Shown here piece by piece: positions 51,542 through 57,515 of a stretch of 57,515 nucleotides of DNA (position 1 is its first letter; every line of letters starts with the position of its first letter). A program made the translations under genes and the position numbers. The DNA is from Actinomycetota bacterium. Lineage in GTDB: Bacteria > Actinomycetota > CADDZG01 > WHSQ01. The notes beneath the pieces were generated by a model. It was not told the DNA's origin. It saw nothing but the letters and a program-made list of their open reading frames with translations, and did not search any database. The stretch lies in contig JACDAL010000046.1 of assembly GCA_013695465.1 (NCBI GenBank), positions 1 through 57,515 of the forward strand, given 5' to 3'.

Positions 51542-52074
51542 GGCTCCGCCCGCCCCTGCTCGCGGTCGTGGTCCACTCTGGAGAGGTCCCACCGCGTCGG
51601 TGAATTAGCAAACTCCTTCTCGTTCAGGGCGAAGGCGCAGCGAGACCGAACTCGAAAAGTGGCGTTCACGGCTGGGTCCAAGAAATCCATCACCATGCCG
51701 GCGTCGTACTTCTCGTTCATGAGCTCGAGGAAGGCCGATAGACTCTGCGTGTCCGTGACGAGCGAGGCGCTGCCCTCGACCACGACGGGTTCAACGGCAT
51801 TGTCTGTGGTGATCACGCAACGAGGATCCGATCTTAGGTTGCGGGACTTGCGCGAGGCCCCGCCGCTGCTGAACCATAGAGCCCACGCCTCCCAGATTCC
51901 CCAGACAGGCATTGCGTGCGGGCGGCCGTCCGGCCACACCGTGGAAACCCAGTAGTTGTGCGACGACATCAGTCGTTCCTCCGCCCACTTCCAGGAAAGA
52001 AGACCGGTCCCCTCATCGGATCGTGCAATGCCGTATCCGGGCATGTATGGGCGACGAGCGCGTGGTTCTGTCAT
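51538..52074 (-). CDS. Pyridoxamine 5'-phosphate oxidase-fold (PPOX/FDOR) protein
   Basis: 178 residues from ATG 52074 (MTEPRARRPYMPGYG); an upstream start would overlap the debranching-enzyme gene. NYWVSTVWPDGRPHAMPVWGIWE, LWFSSGGASRKSRNLRSDPRCVIT and VVVEGSASLVTD follow the split-barrel fold used to bind FMN or F420. TFRVRSRCAFALNEKEFANSPTRWDL is typical of actinobacterial members. It may be an F420-dependent reductase; the cofactor cannot be decided. It is translationally coupled to the YdeI gene. Confidence 0.88.
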   Translation of the reverse strand: MTEPRARRPYMPGYGIARSDEGTGLLSWKWAEERLMSSHNYWVSTVWPDGRPHAMPVWGIWEAWALWFSSGGASRKSRNLRSDPRCVITTDNAVEPVVVEGSASLVTDTQSLSAFLELMNEKYDAGMVMDFLDPAVNATFRVRSRCAFALNEKEFANSPTRWDLSRVDHDREQGRAEP

Positions 52075-52093
52075 TGCCCTATACTGACCACTA

Positions 52094-54220
52094 TCATTCG
52101 ATAGACACCCGAATATGCTCCGGCTGCTCCAAAAGAGTGCAGGCCGTTGTCGAATCCGTCTTCGCAAAGTCAAGGCTAACGTGTGAGTCGCCAACTCGCA
52201 TGTCGTCTAGGCGCAGATGGTCCGTGACGTCAGGCAAGGCCGGCTCTTGGACCGTGAGGAGCTCGGCAGGTGCTTCTGCTGAGATACCCAACAGGGCCTG
52301 CAAGATCAGGAAAGGCGCTGCCGCCGCCCATGCCTGGGGACTGCATGCAACAGGATATTGGACATAGGCTCTGCCCTCCTCCCTGTCGAAGCCGCAGAAT
52401 AGCTCCGGCAAACGTGAGTCGGGGGACTCGAGAGCTGCTTCGAAGAGCGCCGTGGCGACTGTCTGGGTCTCCTTAGGCAGCCCGCAACGCTTGAAACCTG
52501 CGGCAATGATGGCGTTGTCGTGCGGCCAGACCGAGCCGTTGTGGTAACTCATGGGGTTGTAGGCCGGAGACCGGCTCGACAGGGTCCGTACTCCCCACCC
52601 CGAGAACATTTCCCGGTCCAAGAGCCGGTGCGCCACGCTCTGGACTCTATCTGCATCCACTATTCCGCAGTAGAGGCAATGCCCGGGATTCGAGGTTATG
52701 CTCCGGACCTGACGCTTTCTTCCGTCGAGCGCCAGTGCAAAGGTGTCCTCTTCCGGCATCCAGAAGACCTCATTGAAGGCCTCTCTAAGCTCTCCGGCTT
52801 CGGCCTCCAAGGAAGCAGCGCGTCCTGGGCGGCCCAGCGCCCGGTAGAGGTCGGCCATGCCGCGCTTGGCCATGTACACATAGCCTTGAACCTCCACCAA
52901 GGCGATCGACCCTTCGGCTGGGGAGCCGTCAGCATGCATGATCGATTGCTGCGAATCCTTCCAGCCGTGATTTTGGAGGCCCGAAGGCGACCGGCTCAGG
53001 TACTCGACAAATCCGTCGCCGTCTCGATCCCCGTAAACGTCTATCCACTGAAGCGCGGCGTCGAGCGCCGGCTCGAGCTCCTTCATCGTGTCGCGATCAG
53101 CGGTCCAGCGCCAATATGCAGAAGCAAGCATCAGGAAAAGGGGCGTCGCATCCACCGTTCCGTAGTAGGGGGAATGAGGAATGGTCCCACTATGCGCCAA
53201 CTCACCGTGGCGAAGCTCGTGCAGGATCTTGCCCGGCTCGGCGTCTCTGTAAGGGTCATCGGTCTGCGCCTGCATTCGAGCGAGATGAACAAGGCTCTGG
53301 CGGGCCGGCTCAGGAGTTAAAACGAGCATCTCCAAACTGGTCAGGAGCGCATCGCGGCCGAACGAGGCCACGTACCAGGGAATCCCCGCAGCGATTATCT
53401 CGCCGTCCCCGATCGGAGTAATGAGAGCTCCCACATCGTTCACTCCCGTAGCCAGGATGCTCTGGAGTCCAGCCGAACCACGATCTATCCTCGTGCACGA
53501 GCTCAACCACTCTCTTGACTTCGAGGCAACGACCTCTCGAGCGCTCTGATACGAGTGATGCTGTGCGCGTTCCCCCTCGAGCGACGGCTCCACCGTGAAC
53601 TCTGCTTCGATGCTCTGGAGAGGCTCGAGCTCAACCGCCCACCTCAATCGAGCCCCATCGACCGAATCCTTCCCGGCCCTCCCCGGGGGGATGACCTCAA
53701 CGATCGTCTCACGCCGAATCTTATCTTCGCCGAAGTAGATAAAGCTGATCTCGTTCGCGCTGCTGTTGTAAGCGTGTGTTGGTGCCCGCAAGCCACGCTC
53801 GTATGCTCCCCGAACTTCGAACATGTCGGCGAAATCCGCCTCGAGCTTGATCTCCATCTCTGTGATCACCCGCGTGCCGCTGTGATTCTTGATCAGAATT
53901 CGCTGGTACAGACGGTCTCCTAGAAGAATCATTCGGCGGATGGAAAGGACCATCGGAAGGGGCGAGCCGCCGTCCTCATTGACTGCGGCGTTGGCCAGAT
54001 TCACAACGGCCTCGTAGGGAGACTGGGTCATCGTCGACAGCAACGCCGGCGAGCAGCCGCCGATGGTGAGACTCAGCTCCGATAGATAGCGAGTATCGCT
54101 CGAATAGAAGCCTTCTCCCGACCCTGGGGATGCTCGAATGTCGCCGTCTCGCCGCGCACAAATGAACAGTCCCCCCTCCTTCAATACAAGGAGATCCCCG
54201 ATACCAGCCCCAACCGACAT
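52094..54220 (-). CDS. Glycogen debranching-like enzyme (amylo-alpha-1,6-glucosidase family)
   Basis: About 708 residues from ATG 54220 (MSVGAGIGDLLVLKEGG). The N-terminal domain (LFICARRDGDI, GFYSSDTRYLSELSLTIGG) is the GDE_N_bis type. The (alpha/alpha)6 barrel has ITPIGDGEIIAAGIPWYVASFGRDALLTSL with the conserved FGRD, NHGWKDSQQSIMHADG and NPMSYHNGSVWPHDNAII, the catalytic-region motifs of the family. It would trim alpha-1,6 branches or process related polysaccharides in the cytoplasm. The start is uncertain because earlier in-frame codons exist, but these overlap the divergent gene. Confidence 0.88.
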   Translation of the reverse strand: MSVGAGIGDLLVLKEGGLFICARRDGDIRASPGSGEGFYSSDTRYLSELSLTIGGCSPALLSTMTQSPYEAVVNLANAAVNEDGGSPLPMVLSIRRMILLGDRLYQRILIKNHSGTRVITEMEIKLEADFADMFEVRGAYERGLRAPTHAYNSSANEISFIYFGEDKIRRETIVEVIPPGRAGKDSVDGARLRWAVELEPLQSIEAEFTVEPSLEGERAQHHSYQSAREVVASKSREWLSSCTRIDRGSAGLQSILATGVNDVGALITPIGDGEIIAAGIPWYVASFGRDALLTSLEMLVLTPEPARQSLVHLARMQAQTDDPYRDAEPGKILHELRHGELAHSGTIPHSPYYGTVDATPLFLMLASAYWRWTADRDTMKELEPALDAALQWIDVYGDRDGDGFVEYLSRSPSGLQNHGWKDSQQSIMHADGSPAEGSIALVEVQGYVYMAKRGMADLYRALGRPGRAASLEAEAGELREAFNEVFWMPEEDTFALALDGRKRQVRSITSNPGHCLYCGIVDADRVQSVAHRLLDREMFSGWGVRTLSSRSPAYNPMSYHNGSVWPHDNAIIAAGFKRCGLPKETQTVATALFEAALESPDSRLPELFCGFDREEGRAYVQYPVACSPQAWAAAAPFLILQALLGISAEAPAELLTVQEPALPDVTDHLRLDDMRVGDSHVSLDFAKTDSTTACTLLEQPEHIRVSIE

Positions 54221-54290
54221 AATCGGGCATTGTATGGTTAGCCGGGCTCGCAGCAAGCGACCCCGAGGCACCCACGTACCGGGGGGGGAG

Positions 54291-54923
54291 GTGAGGACGA
54301 TACCGGATCTGTTGGTTTCTGACAGGTTGATCGTGAACCAGAAGGCCAAGATAGTTGAGGTCACCAACCAGTACCTCATACGCGACGATCAGGGAGAAGA
54401 GCTCGGCTACATGCAGCAGGAAGGCCAGAGCACCTTCCGTAAGGTCCTCCGCTTCGCCACCGATGTGGACCAGTTCCTCACTCACCGCCTGGCGCTCTAC
54501 GACACGAGTGGCAGCAAGCTTCTGCAGATCGTCCGGCCTGCCAAGATCTTCAAATCCAAGTTCAGCGTCGAGGATGGCAACGGAAACAAGTTGGGGGCCA
54601 TCGCCCAGCGAAACGTCTTCGGCAAGATCGGCTTCGACCTACTCGACACCGGCGGGCGAGAGCTGGGGAGGATTCAGGCCGAGAACTGGCGAGCCTGGGA
54701 TTTGCGATCGTCGATGCAGCTTGGTAATGAAATCGGGCGGATCGACAAGAAGTTCGTCGGAGTTCTCAAGGCCGTGTTTACTCCGGCAGACAACTACATT
54801 GTCGACATCGATCCCGGACTCACCGGGGAGCTTCGCTTGCTGACGATCGCAGCGGCGATCGCCGTGGACACAGCCCTGAAACAAGACGCGCGCGGCTTCA
54901 GCGTTACTGACGTCTTCGAGTGA
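54291..54923 (+). CDS. LURP-one-related / phospholipid scramblase-like protein
   Basis: 210 residues from GTG 54291. LLVSDRLIVNQKAKIVEVTNQYLIRDDQGEELGYMQQEG in two halves, LYDTSGSKLLQIVRPAKIFKSKFSVED, FDLLDTGGRELGRI and NYIVDIDPGL form the 12-strand Tubby-like barrel of scramblase-related/LURP-one proteins. The C-terminal ELRLLTIAAAIAVDTALKQ is a hydrophobic helix. GGGGGGAG directly precedes the start. The role in bacteria is unknown; it is divergent from the debranching enzyme. Confidence 0.85.
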   Translation: MRTIPDLLVSDRLIVNQKAKIVEVTNQYLIRDDQGEELGYMQQEGQSTFRKVLRFATDVDQFLTHRLALYDTSGSKLLQIVRPAKIFKSKFSVEDGNGNKLGAIAQRNVFGKIGFDLLDTGGRELGRIQAENWRAWDLRSSMQLGNEIGRIDKKFVGVLKAVFTPADNYIVDIDPGLTGELRLLTIAAAIAVDTALKQDARGFSVTDVFE

Positions 54924-54961
54924 GGAGCTCGACCAGCCGAAGGTGTTCTTGTGATGTTGAC

Positions 54962-56080
54962 CTACGTTGTGGCATGACGCTGCAGCCAGAGCTCGAGCAG
55001 CGGATCAGTTAGCACAAACCTGTCGTCGCGTCTGATCACATCCGCGCGGTCGCTTAGGGATTGCAGCGCGTACCTCACGCTGGACTTCTTGATCCCGACC
55101 CCCGCCTGAGCCGCCCGGCTGTAGGGCCCGCCCGGAGAAGTCGCCAGGGCGAGCGCGACTCGGCGCTCGTTCGTAGGCCATGCCCGCCAGGTGGCACCCA
55201 GGTAGCCGGCGGCGTGACCAAGGGCGACGTCCCGCGCCTCTACCCATTGGACTTCGTCCGCAATGGTGCCGGGGGCAGTCTCATCCCACAGGAAGTGGGC
55301 CAGCATCATGCAGCGCTGGGGATGGCCGCGCGAGAACTCCAGCATCGCCGCCAGGGCGTCTCCGGGATCGCGATCGCTGCGCCGAAACCGCTCCGCCACG
55401 TAGTCGCCGACCTCCGACAACGGAAGCGGCTCAAGAGATCTGGGGACGGCCTGCTCGAGGAGTGGACGGCGGGGGTCGGAGAACAGCCGTTCCATCGTCG
55501 CGGGCGCGGAGCCGGCGAAAGCATAGGACGCAGCCTCCCCGTGATGCTGGATCACGCTTCGAATTTGGCCATCCGCCCCGTCTACGGCCAGGATGTCCTG
55601 GATCTCGTCGAAGACGACCAGACTGCGCGTTCCGGTGCGTTGATGCAACTCCCGGGGGAGATCGAGCAGACGTAATAGCACTGCTTCCACATTCGCGTTG
55701 GAACTGCGCTGCAGTGTGGCGCTGAACCCAGGCCCTCCCAGCGAGAGCCCGATGTTCCAGGCACTGAAGAGCCGGTCCACGCGCGTCCTGAGCGATCCCT
55801 TGAGCCGCCGTGCGTAGGCACGCTCGATCCGGACCACGATCCCACCAAGGCTCAACACGTCCTCGAGATCCACCAGCGCAGTTGCCATCCCCGCGGCCTC
55901 GGCATCGTCCAGCACCCGTCGTAGCAGAGTGGTCTTTCCATAGCGGCGAGGGCCCACGAGCCGCACCCGGTGCCCTGCCCGGGCCAGGGTCAGGAGGTCA
56001 TCGGCCTCGGCCCGTCGGCCGATCATCTCCTCCGGCGGCAGGGGGCCGGAGAAGTGGAAGGGATTCGGGTGAGTAGGCAT
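54962..56080 (-). CDS. AAA ATPase with C-terminal winged helix (archaeal-ATPase-like)
   Basis: 372 residues. FHFSGPLPPEEMIGRRAEADDLLTLA, Walker A LVGPRRYGKTTLL, Walker B SLVVFDEIQDIL, sensor AFAGSAPATMERLF and the C-terminal winged-helix VGIKKSSVRYALQSLSDRADVIRRDDRFVLTDPLLELWL are all in the usual order of STAND/archaeal-type ATPases (PF01637-like). The role is not known; such proteins regulate or remodel partners using ATP. No partner is evident nearby. Confidence 0.85.
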   Translation of the reverse strand: MPTHPNPFHFSGPLPPEEMIGRRAEADDLLTLARAGHRVRLVGPRRYGKTTLLRRVLDDAEAAGMATALVDLEDVLSLGGIVVRIERAYARRLKGSLRTRVDRLFSAWNIGLSLGGPGFSATLQRSSNANVEAVLLRLLDLPRELHQRTGTRSLVVFDEIQDILAVDGADGQIRSVIQHHGEAASYAFAGSAPATMERLFSDPRRPLLEQAVPRSLEPLPLSEVGDYVAERFRRSDRDPGDALAAMLEFSRGHPQRCMMLAHFLWDETAPGTIADEVQWVEARDVALGHAAGYLGATWRAWPTNERRVALALATSPGGPYSRAAQAGVGIKKSSVRYALQSLSDRADVIRRDDRFVLTDPLLELWLQRHATT

Positions 56081-56110
56081 AGGCGAACTATACCCTTAGG
56101 GGGTGTCAGA

Positions 56111-56470
56111 CTAGCCCGAAGGCCCGGGCTCCCAGGAGACCTCCACTACGTAACCGTCCGGATCGAGGCACTTGACGCTGACATAGTCGGGCTCGTCCCA
56201 CTCCTCGACGATAGCAATACCATCCGCCATAACTCGATCCCGGAAGCTGCGGACATCCTCAGGAGTGGGCAATCCCATCCCGAAGTGAAAGAACCGCGGC
56301 ATCCGGACCGGCTCGTCACTCGGCCCCAGAGCAAGAGCAAAACCCTCGGAGTTGTAGAGCATGAGGACTCCGTCCGAATACTCCCTTGGAGGAGCATCGA
56401 AACCCAAGTAAGTCGCATAGAACCGCTGCGACCGTCCCTGATCGCTTACCGCAAGGGCAAGATGGTCCAC
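56111..56470 (-). CDS. VOC-family protein (glyoxalase/bleomycin-resistance fold)
   Basis: 119 residues from GTG 56470 (MDHLALAVSD). Two beta-alpha-beta-beta-beta modules are visible: DHLALAVSDQGRSQRFYATYLGFD and FFHFGMGLPTPEDVRSFRDRVM, ending with CLDPDGYVVEVSWEP. The His in DHLA, the His in FHFG and the Glu in VVEVSW are the usual metal ligands. It may be an isomerase, dioxygenase or binding protein; the substrate is unknown. It lies about 30 bp from the AAA gene on the same strand. Confidence 0.85.
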   Translation of the reverse strand: MDHLALAVSDQGRSQRFYATYLGFDAPPREYSDGVLMLYNSEGFALALGPSDEPVRMPRFFHFGMGLPTPEDVRSFRDRVMADGIAIVEEWDEPDYVSVKCLDPDGYVVEVSWEPGPSG

Positions 56471-56560
56471 GCACTCACTCTAGCGATCTTTTCGCCAGAA
56501 CCCGCGCTGACCACGGGTTACGGCGAAAAAGTCGGCTCGGCCCTCCCTAGTTGCCAGGTT

Positions 56561-57111
56561 TCAGCCCGCCACTCGTTGTTGGGCCTCCCACGCCGCCCGG
56601 GCCTCGTCGGTCGTCGGGTCGAAGTCGGCTTTGATCCGGGAGAGTAGCTCCTGGAGATCGTTTCATAGCTGATGGGGTGATGGACGCCCCCCGAACCAGT
56701 AGCCGACGTAACCTTGTCCATCAGGAGACCCGGGGCCACCACGAGCGGATGCGGCACGGTCGCGTCGTGATGCGTGTCTGTGTACTCATTGATGTCGAGA
56801 GCGCGCTGCACCTCGAGGTTCTCGTCCGCGAGAAAGGTCCAGTGTGCGCCTGTGGAGATGCGCAGCTTGTTCGTGTCGTGCAGGTTGTTCGGCACGACTG
56901 TAACCAACTGCGTGAACGCGACCGCGCACAACTCGTGGAACTCCAACATTGCTCTCTGGTGCATTCGCTCGCGCGGGCATGCTCTCCCCTGCCCAGCATG
57001 AGCACCATCACGTCATCGCCCTGAAGTTCCGATAGCCTGTGCATGGTGCCCGCCGTCGTCGCGGAGTGCAAAGTCGGGCAGCGTAGCGCCCGGAATTAGG
57101 CCCTTGCTCAT
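56561..57111 (-). pseudogene. Redoxin/peroxiredoxin-like gene with several frameshifts and a stop
   Basis: Pieces of one redoxin-domain protein lie in successive frames. MSKGLIPGATLPDFALRDD (from ATG 57111) shifts near 57050 to HRLSELQGDDVMVLMLGRGEHA, shifts near 56960 to FHELCAVAFTQLVTVVPNNL, HWTFLADENLEVQRALDINEY and PHPLVVAPGLLMDK, then shifts near 56715 to GYVGYWFGGRPSPHQL. A TGA at 56663-56665 follows, after which ELLSRIKADFDPTTDEARAAWEAQ continues to 56561. Intact members (about 180 residues) share this order. Three shifts plus a stop make decay more likely than a sequencing error. Confidence 0.78.
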
Positions 57112-57125
57112 GATCTTCCCTTTCC

Positions 57126-57515
57126 TCAGGCCGGGCGGATGCCCGGGATACCAAGCCGGATGCGGTAGATGCTCGTGAGAGCCGCGATGTAGAGCGTGCG
57201 TCCATCCTCGTCGCCCCAAGCGAGGTTGTGCGGGGCCTCGGGAAGGCGCAACGTCCCGAGATGGCTGCCTTCCGCCGACAGGATCCAGATGCCGCCGGGA
57301 CCACAAACGTAGAGATTACCTTCCTGGTCTACCTTGATCCCGTCGATCGCATCCTCGCCCGGCGCGCCCGTCATGTCGAAGAACACCGCGCCGTTCGAGA
57401 GTGCGCCTTGGGCCAAGATGTCGTATCGCATCACGATCTTGCGCTCTGGGTCCCAATTGCCCACGTACAGGTAGCGCTCGTCCGGCGAAAGGGCGATCCC
57501 GTTGGGCCCGGAGAG
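57126..57515 (-). CDS. SMP-30/gluconolactonase-type beta-propeller, C-terminal part cut by window edge
   Basis: The frame is open to the window edge. The 129 visible residues read GPNGIALSPDERYLYVGNW, RKIVMRYDIL, DGIKVDQEGNLYVCGPGGIWIL and PHNLAWGDEDGRTLYIAALTSIYRIRL. These are the last blades of the SMP-30 propeller with metal-binding Asn (GPNG) and Asp (DGIKVD) and the N-lacking C-terminal strand. The family hydrolyses lactones of sugars or other acids. The start lies outside the window. It is immediately upstream of the decayed redoxin gene on the same strand, suggesting a former operon. Confidence 0.9.
   Translation of the reverse strand, partial: LSGPNGIALSPDERYLYVGNWDPERKIVMRYDILAQGALSNGAVFFDMTGAPGEDAIDGIKVDQEGNLYVCGPGGIWILSAEGSHLGTLRLPEAPHNLAWGDEDGRTLYIAALTSIYRIRLGIPGIRPA

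Noticed and set aside
54962-56080. AAA ATPase as part of a defence system
   Set aside because: No nuclease, reverse transcriptase, methylase or other effector gene accompanies it; neighbours are metabolic.
1-57515. CRISPR arrays, tRNA or rRNA genes, prophage, toxin-antitoxin pairs
   Set aside because: I saw no regularly spaced repeats, no tRNA or rRNA sequence, no phage structural genes and no recognisable toxin-antitoxin pair.

Overview
The window looks like chromosomal DNA of a high-GC Gram-positive, probably an actinobacterium (Actinomycetota). The support is the strongly GC-biased third codon positions, an MshA-type glycosyltransferase (mycothiol pathway), an LLM-class F420-type oxidoreductase, a SigG-like ECF sigma factor with a SnoaL-like tail, a broken DUF222/13E12-type HNH gene, actinobacterial GlgC, and many GTG/TTG starts and 4-base stop/start overlaps. 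I cannot name the genus.

Layout. 1-2.6 kb: 3' end of a thiolase, convergent with a lone xanthine dehydrogenase/CoxL-type molybdenum hydroxylase large subunit. 2.8-6.2 kb: a PAS-GAF-PAS-PAS-PAS-GGDEF-EAL protein. 6.4-7.9 kb: a UbiE-like methyltransferase coupled to a polytopic membrane protein. 7.9-16.1 kb: GlgC, a Gfo/Idh/MocA oxidoreductase, a decayed HNH gene, a Nudix hydrolase, an LLM oxidoreductase, an anchored secreted protein overlapping an amidase remnant, and MshA. 16.3-19.5 kb: a drug-type MFS exporter, an ECF sigma factor and a STAS protein. 19.6-24.8 kb: a cobA remnant, then a glycine-betaine-type ABC transporter operon ending in a MetF-like gene. 24.9-29.8 kb: a divergent locus in which a DnaQ-type exonuclease and a DUF294/CBS nucleotidyltransferase carry look-alike N-terminal cNMP-binding-type domains and flank an APC permease and a Usp. 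29.8-32.2 kb: a solitary DppB-like permease and a type III-like glutamine synthetase. 32.4-35.4 kb: a secreted RseB/LolA-like protein with an ABC-2 exporter. 35.5-37.7 kb: a lipase and an IS110-family insertion sequence. 37.8-48.9 kb: a ten-gene, almost fully overlapping catabolic operon on the minus strand. 48.9-57.5 kb: an MDR dehydrogenase, a frameshifted DUF4239 gene, YdeI, a PPOX protein, a glycogen debranching enzyme, a LURP-one/scramblase-like protein, an AAA ATPase, a VOC protein, a multiply frameshifted redoxin and a partial SMP-30 protein.

How it works together. The 37.8-48.9 kb operon encodes an oligopeptide-type ABC importer, an enolase-superfamily enzyme, two SDRs, an MDR dehydrogenase, an M24 hydrolase and its own LacI-type regulator. 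The promoter region ahead of its first gene shows -35 and -10 elements followed at the expected start site by a near-palindrome centred on AACCGGTT, the classical LacI-family operator core. This is the best-supported regulatory circuit in the window. The betaine transporter-MetF operon suggests uptake of a methylated amine linked to one-carbon metabolism. GlgC and the debranching enzyme point to glycogen storage.

Five genes are visibly broken (HNH, amidase, cobA, DUF4239, redoxin). That is either local gene decay or, for the single-base shifts, possible assembly error.
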